From: Stromatinia cepivora
Lineage: Eukaryota; Ascomycota; Leotiomycetes; Helotiales; Sclerotiniaceae
Assembly: GCA_014898415.1 (NCBI GenBank)
Contig: RCTD01000005.1
Coordinates: 124,001 to 188,000, forward strand
Reading direction: 5' to 3'
DNA: 64,000 nt
The position numbers were made by a program, and so were the translations under genes. This document shows positions 24,401-36,407 of the stretch, one piece after another. Each line of letters opens with the position of its first letter. The first letter of the stretch is position 1. The notes beneath the pieces are model-generated. The model saw nothing but the letters and a program-made list of their open reading frames with translations. It did no database searches and was not told the DNA's origin.

Positions 24401-25811
24401 AAATCTTATACAAACATGTATCGAAATGTGTATGGGAATAAAAGGAAGATGTTAGTAAGCCAATAAACGATATAAATATATATAATATTTGTATATATAT
24501 AAAATATAATAGATTAACTTTTGTATAAGCGAAAGAAGGTTTATTGTATATTTAAGTTAAAATATCGAAATCCATAAATGCTTACCAATATAAAATCGAT
24601 TTCGATATCGAAGATTATATATAACTCAATATAAAGAGTTATTCTATTTAGAGATCATCTAAGAAATTGAACTTTCCAATTCAAGAAAGATTCAAAATCA
24701 TTAATCAATTTGGGAACTCTTTTAAACTCGAATTTTTGATTACAATAAAAATTTATTCTGTTTTTCTTTTAAATCGATTATGTAAGGTATATAACAATTC
24801 TCTTTTTGATTAAATATTCGAACTATTTCCGTTTATTAATATAACTAATAATTCGAAATGGGAAGTGGAGAAGGTTTTAGTAGTAAAGAAAATACGAAAA
24901 ATTCTATTATACAAAATCTCGTAGTTTAATAACGATACCGATCTTATTTGGTATCCTATTTCCGATCTTAAAATATCATTATACCTCTTATACAATTTTC
25001 ATTTGGTTAATCCAATATTGCCTAATCCTCCTAATCAATTAATCAATTGGATAAAACTTTATAAAAACAGAAAGAATAATTATAATTATATGAATAATAA
25101 TTCATCTATGAAATTAAGGAAAAGAAAAATGTTCTTCAATATAGCAAACTAGATATTATGATTTTATAATGATGCATATGTATACGATTATGAAAGGATC
25201 AAAAACCCATACAAATTCAAAGGAATTTGATTGTATACGTATATGGTCCGAACTCTATACAACAGACAAGCTGCCACCACCAAGACAATACGAAGGCAAT
25301 ATATACCTATGATCATTTCAAAAAAAAAAAAATCATGCAAAGGGAAGCTTGAATATAATAAAAACGAAATGTAACGTTACCCCTATCGATTTCGTTCAAT
25401 TTGGTTGATTTGGTTAATTTGATTAATTTGATCAATTAACTTGATCGATTTCGGAATTGACTATATTAACCATTCATTATCACTATACCATAATTCAACC
25501 TCCTTCCCTTTTCTATTGAAACTTTTTCCTTTCAAAGATTCCCCAAATCAAAGAGAATACAAATCAATATTAATTTAACCAATTGATAAACGATTTGATC
25601 GATTTGATCAATTCATTTATCATTTTAATCAATTTAATCGATTAATTTGATCAATTTAATCAATTTCCAATAAATTAACCAAATCAACCAAAATAATCAA
25701 TCTAATTGATTTAAAGTTTATAAACCTTTACAAAACCTGGTTTCCGATGAAATAATAATGAAACAGAAAAGTGAAACGCTCGAAAACAAGCTTTTCCGAA
25801 GGGAGGGGTAA

Positions 25812-26093
25812 TATCACAAATCGTGAATCACAGGAGGCTAACCATATAATACCTTTTATCTCCCATATCAATTTATAAGCTGATCATCTATACATATGCA
25901 TTACGAATCATACGATTTAATATAATAAAATGGTAACCCTAATAACGCTTATGTACAACCCTACAGCCCACAAATGAATATTTATGTATATATATCTAGT
26001 CGCTCCTTATGAACTATAATTCTTCAGTTGTAGATTCTAAAGAACATAATTGACCCTGTTTATTCAGCTCTACTACGGCTCTTGTGCATCACA
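25812..26093 (+). repeat. 3' LTR of gypsy family A copy 1
   Basis: 282 bp, starting TATCACAAATCGTG (TG changed to TA) and ending GTGCATCACA. Same length as the 5' LTR. Confidence 0.9.
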
Positions 26094-26846
26094 TAAATTA
26101 TTTACAAATTATTATAGATAATCTATATATTTGCAGATTATTTATAGATTATCTATAATTTTTTTATAATATTTTATAATTAGTATAAAGATTAATATAA
26201 AATTATAATATTCATATAATATATCAATTATTCATATATAATATTTATATTTATTTTGATAAGTTTTGATCATTCTTTATTCTTTTCTCTAATTATTTTT
26301 AAAGTTTCTATATTGGCTTTGTTATATTCTTTTGTATAATCAAATAAAGAATGATAATTGATATTCTTCATCTTTTATAATTTCTATATTATCATTAATT
26401 TGAAGGGGAGGAAGAGTTTCGTAGATAATCGATGCTTTTTTCAATTGCGATATAATAATAGATTATAAATATAATTCAAAATCACAATAATGAAATAATG
26501 ATTGAAATAATAATTAAGATCGACAATGAAATGATACTAATAATAATAAACTAGTTGAAATTGGAAATCGCTTTCTTTTATTCCGATCTTCATTTCATTA
26601 AATTCTATTAAATTATTTCGACGGATTATTTACAGATAATTTGCAGATAATCTGCAGATTATCCATCTATTCACAAATAAATAAATAATCTATAAATATA
26701 TGGATAATCCACAGATTATCTACAGATAATCTGTAGATTACCTATCCAGATTTTGAATTACCCGCTTTGCCCAATGAATACCCATGGATTATCTGTCAAG
26801 GCCATTATCCGCCCCGCGGGTACCCGTTGCGCAGCCTAGCTGAGTG

Positions 26847-27528
26847 GATGATTTCCCGAGTAAGGATACTTTAAGGGAGATTGCGAGCAAATGAATTACT
26901 GAAGGAATTGATTAAGGGAGGATGATTGAAAAGATGCGTTGGTAATGCCTGGACAAGAAAGCAAAGCAGAATATAACTGATTAAAGTCACAATACAATCA
27001 ATGATATACAACTCTATGACCTCTAGGGGCGTGAAATGACATGGCTATGTATGTGTGGAAACTCTAGAGTAAATTAAAATAATTATAGTGTCTAAATACT
27101 TCTTTCACTTGGTTTGTTATCTAATAGTATGGATGTGATCGTCCTGTAAAAGAATTTCCATCAGCAAATACATACAAGAGCATTGGTTTCCAAAGATATA
27201 GATATATATGCGAGCGCCTCGTGCAAATTATGCAGGTGTATCTCTGATATGACGTAAAAGTGCCCGAGAATCAACTAAATGCAATAGTATACCCGTGAGA
27301 AGTGGTGAGGGCGAAATGTGCGCCCCGAGAAAGCAGGGAGTGCAAAATTGAAGATTTCTTACGTTTATAACTTATTCCCGTGATTGCTAGTAACCAACAG
27401 CAGATATAAATTCTCACACGTGAGATTTGACTGAGTGATCTACCATTGCTATATGATTTGATATTTGGTTCTATTATGTTCTATTTTACACGGGGAACAA
27501 ACCTATTGTTCGGTCGCAATCAAGGACT
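26847..27528. other. Intergenic, no gene recognised
   Basis: Ordinary-composition island between two hAT insertions. No convincing reading frame on either strand. Confidence 0.5.
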
Positions 27529-27536
27529 CTTAGATT

Positions 27537-29786
27537 TAGGCTGCATAGAAATAACCCGCAATTTATGAGTATCTATAAATAAACCGTTTCATAGATTACT
27601 TATATAAGCTATTATCTGTTCTATAGATTACCTATTAAGTCAACTACCCCATATATGGGCCATCCCTTTTGTAGACCATCTCAAAAAATCATATCGTTTG
27701 AAGTAATTTATTCTTTTAAATCTTTAATAATTCAATTATTATTAAATCAATTAATCTGAAACTTTGAAATATCATTCTTTATATTATATCAAACAACTAT
27801 ACCGAAAATAATATAATAATAATTTAAATACAATAATAAATAAAATATCAAAATAGAAAGTTATTTTGAATTATAAAATATGAAAAATTATATTCAGAAT
27901 TGATTAAAAAACTATTAATCTTATCAAATAGAATTTGAATATATACAAAAAATAATATTGATTCAAATGAAACAATTAATAGATTAGATATTCATATAAA
28001 AATCTTTGAATACTAATTTAACTTATTATTAAATTTATAAAATTAATGAAAGATTTTTGAATAAAAAAATAATTTTTTATTTGAAAAACAATAAATATAG
28101 GATTTTTTTTATAAACAAATTTTGAAATTAAAATCGAAAAATAATATCGAATCGATTTTGTATATATTTCTGATATTATTAATAAAATTATTGATAAATA
28201 GTTTGGAAAATTCTTTTTGTTTTCGATTAAGTATATTAAAATTGAAAATTAATAGAATATAAATAAAATTAGTATTATAAAAAATTAGGGTTTGAATAAT
28301 TTAATAATAGGAAATTCTATATATTTTTTTATTCAAAAAAGAAATTTGATTTAAAAATTTAAATATCGTTTATTGAATATATTTTAATTATAAAAAGAAT
28401 ATTCAATTTATTTATTATTTTCAAAAGAAAATATATATAATAATAATTTTTTATAGGTTTTATTTTATATAAAAATTGAAAGTTTATTATTATAAAAAAT
28501 GAATAATTGAAAAAAGTTTTTATTTTTAAAATTATTTTTTTTATTTGAAAAGATAAGATTATTTATATTGAATAATTATAAGAATTATAAAATTATATAG
28601 TTTATATTTAAATATTTTAAGAATGATATTTGTTTTTTATTTTTATTATTATATATATTATATATATTACAATTATTAAATTTATTAGTATTTTATTTTT
28701 CAAAAGTATTTATAAATAAAATTATAATGAATTAATTTCTTTATTGAATTTTTTAATAATTGAGAAATTTAATTTTTTAATTTGTTATTAAAAATCTAAA
28801 ACAAAAAGTTTAACAATTTATAATATCAAATTTGAATAAAAGATTTTTGATTTATAATTTTAGAATTATATTAACTTCTTTTTCAATGGATTATTATTTG
28901 AAAATAACAATAATGAGATTATAATTCAGAATTCTATTTTGAATAATAATCTTCAATATTAATTGATTATAAAACTATTTTTTGATTTATAAATTTTTTT
29001 TCAAAAGGCAAATGATTTTCGAAAATATATATAAATATATATAATAATTCAAGAAAAAGAAATTGATTTTTCGATTTATCAATTATTATTTTATGAAATT
29101 ATAAAAGATTTTGATGTTAAGAATTATATAATTAAAATATCGAATAAAATAATTGGAATATAAAATAGATTAAATTATATTTAAGAAAAATCAAATAGTA
29201 AAGATTAGTCTAAATTCGAAATTTATAAAAATTAAAATTATTAGGGAAATATAAATTGAGATAAATAATTATAAAATTGAAAGAAAGGATTTTATTGATA
29301 TTATTGAAAATAATTCTATAAATGATTTCATTAAAATTGAATCGTTATTGAATTATTAAAGTTTAAATATTGGATAATAATATCCCCCGAGGCGGCCCAT
29401 GAGAGGGGTGGTTCATATGTGGGGTAGTTGACTTAAGATTCCAAAATAATCTGTTCTGTATAGATTATTTGCAAATTATTTATAGATAGTTATCAATCTA
29501 TAAATAAATGTAATTTATATAATTTGTAAATAATTTATAAAAATATTTAAGATTAATATAAAAATCAATACAATTTGAATATATTATTTACTAACTTATG
29601 AATTATCTATAAATTATTCATAGATATTTATAAATTATTTATAAATTATATAAATTTTATAGATAATTTATAGATAATCTATGAATATTTATTCAGATTC
29701 TTTAATTATTCGTTTCGCAAATGGATTACCTATGAGTAACCCACCAAAACTATAACCCGCCCCATGAGTACCCGTTGCGCAGTCTA
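27537..29786. mobile_element. Non-autonomous hAT element carrying a Fot1-like element, copy 3
   Basis: Ends TAGGCTGCATAGAAATAACC and GAGTACCCGTTGCGCAGTCTA-type termini, flanked by a perfect 8-bp duplication CTTAGATT (27529-27536 and 29787-29794). Without the nested 1.8-kb element it is about 452 bp, nearly the same size as copy 1. Confidence 0.88.
27638..29433. mobile_element. Fot1/pogo-like Tc1-mariner element, degraded
   Basis: 1,796 bp with inverted termini AGTCAACTACCCCATATAT / CATATGTGGGGTAGTTGACT, flanked by TA on both sides (27636-27637, 29434-29435). The terminus resembles the AGTCAA...ACCC ends of fungal Fot1 elements, and the length is close to the usual 1.9 kb. The interior is so AT-rich that no transposase motif can be read. 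Because the flanks also read TTAA, a TTAA-targeting element is an alternative. Confidence 0.7.
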
Positions 29787-29968
29787 CTTAGATTCTTCTG
29801 ACTACTGGACTACAATATGGTATTTTGAGGGGGCGAAAGTTATCACTGTGTTTCTTTTTAAATGATACTCAGAAAATAGTTTCTATAATTACTTGCACTT
29901 ATTATCCTATGGAAGTCAGGGAAAGGGACCAAAAATAGTGGAGCATGAGCGGATGTTATAGTTATAAT

Positions 29969-30409
29969 TAGGTTGCGCTACGGTTACCCGTAGGGCGGAT
30001 AATGGTTCTAGTAGATAATCCGTGGATAATCCATTGGCGGGGTGGATAATTGAAGAATTTGAATCAATATTTATGAATAATTGACGGATCATTTATAAGT
30101 ATTTATGGATATCCATTATTTATAGATTAATAGATATTCGTTCATTCCCAAAATTATCCCTACATCATTATATTAATTTTTATATTAATCTTTATAAATT
30201 ATATAAATTATTCATTAATTTATAGATTATTTATAGATAATCTATTAATCTATAGATTATTTGTAGATAATTTATCTATTTATAAACAATTTATAAATAA
30301 TCTATATAAAATGGATAATTTGCAGAACAAATAATACTTTCAATGGATAATCCATGGGGCGGATTATCCGCGGGTACCTGTGGGTTGCGGGTTATTTCTG
30401 CGCAGTCTA
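29969..30409. mobile_element. Non-autonomous hAT element, copy 4
   Basis: 441 bp. Ends TAGGTTGCGCTACGGTTACC and GGGTTATTTCTGCGCAGTCTA-type. Flanks GTTATAAT (29961-29968) and GTGATAAT (30410-30417), 7 of 8 identical. It lies only 175 bp from copy 3. Confidence 0.82.
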
Positions 30410-30417
30410 GTGATAAT

Positions 30418-31715
30418 TACAGTCTCGTTTGCTGCGGTATTGGCAATCTATGATAGGCCGATCTATAGATAGTCATACGATGTTCTCTTTGTGATTTTTC
30501 GCTTGCTTGTAGTGCATAGGTCACATTTTAGTTCAAGAAGCTAATATCACTGATTTGCTATTCATTTATTATTTCTCGCTACATCTAGAGGTTTACAAAG
30601 ACAAGCTAAAGGCTCGATGTTGGAAGTATGACTCTTCCAGACATCCTGACTTAGTTTCGCAACACATCAACAATGTTGGATCACCAAAGCAACGCTCCAT
30701 TCCCACTCTTCTACTTCTACCTGCACAATCACAATTCCCCAGTTCATCCATAAATCCTATCCACATTTAAAACCCATGTTACTGTCATCACTTTTGTGTT
30801 TAAATTATTTTTATCGATCCGGCATAGGCGATAATGCACGGAAGAAGCTGCTATACACTTGAAGACGTGAATTCGGCAATTTCACGATAGTGAACTACGC
30901 CATCAAAAAAAAACCTGTAACGCACCAGGAACTCTGTCGGGATAATAACAAAAATTATTCTTCCTGGATGCTTGCATTTCTAGACCATCTAACTGCGGAT
31001 CACCAGTCCCATGGCTCCCTATGTAGATAAAGCTCCCCAGCCTCGATTAGCCCCTCAATGTCGCTAATTTGACCAATCAGCGTCAGTCTAGGTTTTACCC
31101 CACATTAGCGACATTATAATCAAGACCGAATTCCGTACTCTAGTCTCTATTACAAACGCATAGTACACATATTGGATAATGTTGATATAAATCAAAGATA
31201 CAGGAGTATCACTGACTTATTGGATGGTAATCACCTAACAAGACATCCTTGGTAGGTCAGGCATAACTTTTGAACCTTCCAAGGCGAATAGGAGAGAGAA
31301 AAGGCCCGAAAGTGACTTCGATCGTCTCATTTCACGAATACAAACCGGCGTTATATATAATGGCGCATTGCATTATATATTCAAGCAGTCAATCGTAATT
31401 AAGCAAAGACAGAGGCAAGTTTAGTGTCATGCATTTGGAACAGCATAGCGTGGATTCAAAACACCAATCATACCAAATTTTGTTCTTATGTATCTAGAAA
31501 CGCGTGTGTAATTAATACTCCAAAAGTTTTTCCCACAGCATACTACCCTAATATTCTAAATTAAAAGCATTGACAGCACCAATCAAATCCCTTTTCCCGC
31601 ATCCACTCCACGAATCTGTGCGGCATACGCCCCACATTGTAGCCTTGCTGTGTCTTAATTCCCTATCATAACCCCCTCTCTTGAAAACAACCCATTCTTT
31701 CCGATAACTTAGCAA
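30418..31715. other. Intergenic, no gene recognised
   Basis: Ordinary composition, 3' flank of 2EXR copy 3. Contains a perfect 12-bp inverted repeat, AATGTCGCTAAT at 31057-31068 and ATTAGCGACATT at 31104-31115, around a 35-bp spacer. Meaning unknown. Confidence 0.5.
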
Positions 31716-32618
31716 TCATAAATTTGCCATCATGATTTTCAGTTCCGGCTTACGCCACAGCCCCGTTTCGCACATGTCATAAAGCCATCCTGGGCAAGAG
31801 GCGAGCCTAGCTCGTTGCTCTCCTCGGAACGAGGTAAGTTTATCGCATCTAATTTGGGCCGCTTGTGCTTTCTCAAGATCTTTCATGAATTTGTTGAATC
31901 GGCGGATTTGATTATGCCTGGCTTGGTTTTGAGACGTTGATAGGTTCGCAGTTGCGTAATCGAAGCTCGTCAAATTCAAGGCGCCAAATGGCGCTATCGG
32001 TCCATTTGAACTGTACAATGTGACCTCCTTGATATCACCCGTCAACCAAGTGGGTAGGTCACTATTCTCTTCTCGAGCAAGGGAAAAGCCATTCCAACGA
32101 TCAGGTGAGATATGGTTTTCAGTGTACCATGAACCATCCGAGATTCCGACACGTGAGACCTTCAGAGCTGACATCTGGGCTGCAAGGACGCTTCGTTGAG
32201 ATAAAGCATCTTTGGATAAGTAACAGATAGTATCTACCCTAGGATTAATCCAAATCGTTGCATTTACGCTTCCACCCAAAGAAGCAAGCGCAGGGAAACG
32301 AGCTCCTGTGTGAAAAGCAAGCTTGTATACCCCCTGGGCAGTTACTCGCGCGAGATGGCTGACTTGCATAATCGGAGGAACAGGATTGTGGCTTTTGAAA
32401 CAATAGTACATTGAATTGCCCTGACCTTGGTCGTGCGATATCCGGAGAATTCTGTTCTTTCTGTACACGGTCACATATCTTCCATGCTCGCACGAGGCCT
32501 CCCAGACTTTGATTTGAAGCTCGTCTGGAAGTTGGAGAAACTGATGGAAAGACCGTGGCATTGAACTGATCGCGCTGGTACTTGGCCCAGTTCTGGCTTG
32601 TCGAATAACGGAAGACAT
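31716..32618 (-). CDS. 2EXR-domain protein, intact (2EXR copy 3)
   Basis: 300-aa single-exon protein. Order of blocks: FHQFLQLPDELQIKVWEASC (residues 24-43, F-box-like helix), YCFKSHNPVPPIMQVSHLAR (72-91), IWINPRVDTICYLS (122-135), LKVSRVGISD (152-161), IKEVTLYSS (196-204), a charged helical stretch rich in Arg/Lys/Gln (230-270) and CPGWLYD (275-281). The 2EXR family is expanded in many filamentous ascomycetes and its biochemical role is unknown. No signal peptide or membrane segment is seen. hAT insertions lie on both sides, at about 1.3 kb (3') and 0.9 kb (5'). Confidence 0.85.
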   Translation of the reverse strand: MSSVIRQARTGPSTSAISSMPRSFHQFLQLPDELQIKVWEASCEHGRYVTVYRKNRILRISHDQGQGNSMYYCFKSHNPVPPIMQVSHLARVTAQGVYKLAFHTGARFPALASLGGSVNATIWINPRVDTICYLSKDALSQRSVLAAQMSALKVSRVGISDGSWYTENHISPDRWNGFSLAREENSDLPTWLTGDIKEVTLYSSNGPIAPFGALNLTSFDYATANLSTSQNQARHNQIRRFNKFMKDLEKAQAAQIRCDKLTSFRGEQRARLASCPGWLYDMCETGLWRKPELKIMMANL

Positions 32619-33531
32619 TTCTTGCTTGGCTTGAGAAAGAATGCCTCCAACAGGTTCTCCGTGAGCTGAGATCCTGCTTGTTTAGTGTAACGGCTGGTTC
32701 GGTTTCCACTACCTACAACGGTGAAATCAGATCCACCCGACACAACAGTGACCCCACGGGCAAGCCCACGCAGATGGATAAGCAGACAGAAAACAAGTGT
32801 GGAGCTATCAGAACAGAGTATTTTATGCGAGCCAGTCTGAAGAGCTTCCGATTCAGGAAACCCTGGCAGAATGAAAGTTGATTGAAATTAGGGAAAGAAA
32901 TATGTTAGTCATACAAGTTAACTGTTACATATGATCATGCGCAAGTGTGTAAGACATCAAAAGGAAAAAAGCATGAGGGAAAAAAAAGAGGCTACTTACA
33001 GACTTTCGAAGTAGCAGCTCGTTTAGTTTCCGTGCTTAAGGTTGATAACGAACCCCTGATTCTCGGTTTAATAATCCGGGGCTGCAACCCTGGGATGGAT
33101 AATTGGAATTATTGATGAAAATCGATGGATTTGATCTCGATTTAAAGGTTGAGAAGTTCGTTGATTGGAGTGAGGGCTCAGGGTTGTGGCTTTGTGCGGG
33201 GTCTGGTTGGTTGGCATTTATCAGAGATGGGTATTGAGCCAGAGGATGGCTTCGTGAACGTTGACGTAGATGTTGATCTCGCAGAAGACAATATGATGTT
33301 ACATATAAATACTTTTAGTGGACATGGAAATTCATCACAAAATATATACTAATTTTCTCTCCAATGTATGACTGGACCCTAGCTCTCTGGTATGCTTGCT
33401 GTACGTATCATATAAAATCTTGCGAGACTGAAGAGCACATTTTTCCGTATTGTGATAGAGCAACCGTGTCACATAATGAAGATAATCATACTTTTCACAA
33501 TAACAATTTTACATTTTACAGTATTTTATAC
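32619..33531. other. Upstream region of 2EXR copy 3
   Basis: No gene recognised. The short plus-strand frames at 32678-32881 and 33149-33352 show no family resemblance. Contains the presumed promoter of the minus-strand gene. Confidence 0.45.
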
Positions 33532-33539
33532 ATTTAGTA

Positions 33540-34187
33540 TAGGCTGCGCATAAATTACCCGCAACCCGCGGGTACCCACGGATAATCCGTTCTAGAGGTT
33601 ACTTGTTGAATAACCTATTCGTTTTGTGGGTTATCCGTTGAGATTTTAAAATAACCCGATCCGCAAATAGGTATTTACAGATTATTTGCGGATTATCCGT
33701 TTATTTACAAATTATCTATTTATTTACAGATTGATAGATTATTTATAGATAAATGAATAATTTATAGATTATTTACAAATTATCTGTAGATTATTTATAA
33801 ATAAATGAATAATTTATAGATTATTTACAAATTATCTGTAGATTATTTACAGATTATTTGTAGATTATTTGTATAAATAATTTTTATATTAATCTTTATA
33901 TTAATTTTATATAATAAATATATATAAAATATAAATAATTTATAAACCTATAAATAATCCACAAATAATTTGTAGATTATCTATTTATCTATAAATAATT
34001 CATCAATCTATAAATAAATAGATAATTTACAAATAGATAAATAATCTACAAATAATCTACAAATAATCTACAAATAATCCATAGGTAATTTATTGATATA
34101 TACAAATAATCCGATCTGTAAACAGGTATTCAGCGGATAATCCGTTAGAGTCATTATCCGTCCCGCGGGTACCCATTGTGCAATCTA
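33540..34187. mobile_element. Non-autonomous hAT element, copy 5
   Basis: 648 bp. Ends TAGGCTGCGCATAAATTACC and GGGTACCCATTGTGCAATCTA-type. Flanks ATTTAGTA (33532-33539) and ATTTAGCA (34188-34195), one C/T difference. The interior consists almost entirely of repeated AGATTATTTATAGATTATTT-like motifs. Confidence 0.85.
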
Positions 34188-34195
34188 ATTTAGCA

Positions 34196-34560
34196 TATCA
34201 CAGGAAGAGAGTCTCTGGCATAATTGGGTGTCATAGCAAAAAACCCATGGCTATCACGTTGATGTGCTATGGAAAATGGTTCTAAGATGATTTATCACTA
34301 TGAAGTGAGATTTAATTCTATAAATGTTGCCATTTGTACTTGAAAGAGAGGAAATAAATCTCCTTGGTCTACATGACTATTATCCAGCTATAAGTAAATA
34401 GGCCCCCAAATCCCGACGGCCTACCTTATATTTGATTTGCTTCTGCGTCAAGCAAGAAATCTCGTAAGTAACTTGTAATACAAGATCAAGTCAACACCAG
34501 CATCATAGAATCCTTCAGCTTTTTCCTAACCTGAACAAATACCCGGCCCCTGAAGCATTT
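34196..34560. other. 3' flank of 2EXR copy 4
   Basis: Non-coding as far as can be seen; contains the presumed 3' untranslated region of the minus-strand gene. Confidence 0.45.
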
Positions 34561-35529
34561 TCAAGGCAAGTTTAGAATCGAGTGCACTAAATGAGAAGCC
34601 ATTTCTCGCTGCCGCGGCTTGCACCATGTGCTACGACAATCATACAACCATTGCGGGCAATCATTGATTCTAGTACTCTCCCTACCCAATCTCTCATTCT
34701 TTTCATCTTCATCAAGTTGGAGTTTCTGTAATCTCTGAAGATCCTTGAAAAACTTGTGGTGTCGGCGCATGAGTTCCAACTTCGATTTCATTATTGCTGG
34801 GGGGTAGGCAATGGCATGGTTTATTTCAGTCAGCTCAATATCGTCATCAGGAAGTAACAAGTGTCGGGAGGTGTAAAGTGTAACCTCCTTTATGTGTTCG
34901 TTCATCCACTCGGGGGGTGACCGTGTCAAAAATACTCCCCATTTATCACAAGGCATGGATGCAAATCTCTGAAATGCACAGTCGTTTAGGCTAATTCGTT
35001 CAATCTTTAGATCGTACATTTTGGTCCTCAAAACGTCGCATTGACTATCCGTCATGAATGACATAGGGCAGATAATATCGCATGTGGGGTTGATCCATAT
35101 AGACCCAGCCGTTTCAGTACCCGTGGTGGTAATGAGTGGAAACTCTGCTCGGGTGTCAAAGGCGCATTTGTAAAATTTGCGCGCAGCTCTCCTCGACTCT
35201 TGATTTGCATGAAGAATACCAGGAATTGGGTCCCGACTCTTAAATACATAGAATTGTAGATCACCATGGCTTTGGGAGTGTTGAGCCTCTAGAATCCTTT
35301 CGCTTGGGAACACAGTTACTATACGCCCTTGAAGGCAAGCCTCTTCCCAAATCATCAGCCGGACTTCAATTGGCAGGCGCGTGAATGGGCGAAAGGAGCT
35401 CAAGTGTCTTTCTAGAAAACCCAAGGGCTTATTTGATGCACCAGCCCAGCTATTTGGAGTTGCAGTGGACATGCCCATTGATATCATTTCGAAGAAAAAC
35501 AATGGAGGTTTAGAAATACGGGGATTCAA
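34561..35529 (-). CDS. 2EXR-domain protein, intact (2EXR copy 4)
   Basis: Up to 322 aa, single exon. Later starts at Met15, Met18 or Met20 are possible, because the first residues before MSTATPNSW are not conserved among the copies. Blocks: FRPFTRLPIEVRLMIWEEA (46-64), FYVFKSRDPIPGI (93-105), IWINPTCDIICPM (144-156), LKIERISLNDC (174-184), HIKEVTLYTS (212-221), a charged helical region (250-275) with RRHHKFFKDLQRLQKLQ, and DCPQWLYD (280-287). The closest layout is that of copy 3, 2 kb away in the same orientation, suggesting a tandem duplication. Function unknown. Confidence 0.85.
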   Translation of the reverse strand: MNPRISKPPLFFFEMISMGMSTATPNSWAGASNKPLGFLERHLSSFRPFTRLPIEVRLMIWEEACLQGRIVTVFPSERILEAQHSQSHGDLQFYVFKSRDPIPGILHANQESRRAARKFYKCAFDTRAEFPLITTTGTETAGSIWINPTCDIICPMSFMTDSQCDVLRTKMYDLKIERISLNDCAFQRFASMPCDKWGVFLTRSPPEWMNEHIKEVTLYTSRHLLLPDDDIELTEINHAIAYPPAIMKSKLELMRRHHKFFKDLQRLQKLQLDEDEKNERLGRESTRINDCPQWLYDCRSTWCKPRQREMASHLVHSILNLP

Positions 35530-36407
35530 TGGATGCTTAATGCCTCCTATGGGACTGTGGTGTCAACGCGCTGTTGAAGGAGACTCTTGATAGATATTTC
35601 TCGTTGATGGAAGAAACTGGGTGTCCTTTTGATAGTTGTTGTATTAGATGATGTGAAAGAGAGCTGTAGATGATTCGGAAGTTGAAGAAAAGGATGCCTA
35701 TTTAAGGAAGATATAGGAAATTAGGTGTACAGCCAAATCATATACATCGGACCGTATCATCACAGTGCGAATTATTGAACAAAGCACTTATAAATCAAAT
35801 GAGACATAATTAGCTGCAATGACCTGGTGCCTTTAGTGAGGTAATTCGTTTACAGCTGAAGTACAGTAGCACAACACAATTTGGACCGCCATCTTCACCT
35901 CAAAAATACAAGCGCAGAGTGTATGGAAGACTGGTACCTGAAGCTAAGAAAGTTTGCAGCAGAAAAAGAAGCCCTGGAAGAAAATTTAAGTGATGAATGA
36001 GATGCTTTTGCATCCTTTTGGTGTGTAATGAACCCTACTGATGATCCTATCAAAACTCGCACATCCAAAAACCCATCTCCCACACTTTATTTCGTCGCAA
36101 AGATAAATAAGAAGCCAAATATAACCACCTCTCTAGCTAGCCTTCCTACGCCACCCAATTCACCCTCTCATACCAGTAAAACCTCGTTCTCGCCTATCCA
36201 TCAGACCCAGCCACGTTGACCGCCATAAAACCATATTTGCAAATATTCATACCGAAGGCTCCCAGATTGCTTTAAGGCCCGTATTTTGATGTAAACTACT
36301 AGTCGTGACTTATGTTGACGTCGACACTCACCAATGAAATGTCAATTGAAAGCTAATACCACACATTCATCTCCCTCATACCCAGCCCAGATTTTCCCGG
36401 CACGATT
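35530..36407. other. Intergenic between 2EXR copies 4 and 5
   Basis: No gene recognised. Holds the presumed promoter of copy 4 (a minus-strand gene, so at the left side of this interval) and the 3' end of copy 5. Confidence 0.45.

Larger units (their letters stand above)
19047..26093 (+). mobile_element. Complete-length Ty3/gypsy LTR retrotransposon, RIP-degraded (gypsy family A, copy 1)
   Basis: 7,047-bp element with two 282-bp LTRs, a 5-bp target duplication TAAAT (19042-19046 and 26094-26098) and a polypurine tract AAGGGAGGGGTAA directly before the 3' LTR. Domain order is protease, reverse transcriptase, RNase H, integrase, which defines Ty3/gypsy. Differences between the two LTRs are overwhelmingly C/T and G/A. 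A second, truncated and inverted copy lies at 57655. Confidence 0.92.
18848..26838. mobile_element. Non-autonomous hAT element carrying an LTR retrotransposon, copy 2
   Basis: Ends TAGGCTACGCAAAAATTATC and GGGTACCCGTTGCGCAGCCTA-type termini, flanked by a perfect 8-bp duplication GCTGAGTG (18840-18847 and 26839-26846). Removing the nested LTR element and its TAAAT duplication leaves about 0.94 kb of subterminal-repeat sequence without coding capacity. The hAT copy is therefore older than the retrotransposon inside it. Confidence 0.88.

Noticed and set aside
33660..34110. CRISPR-like array of short repeats
   Set aside because: Repeats are degenerate, contiguous, in both orientations and confined to hAT element ends in a eukaryotic genome; there are no spacers or cas genes.
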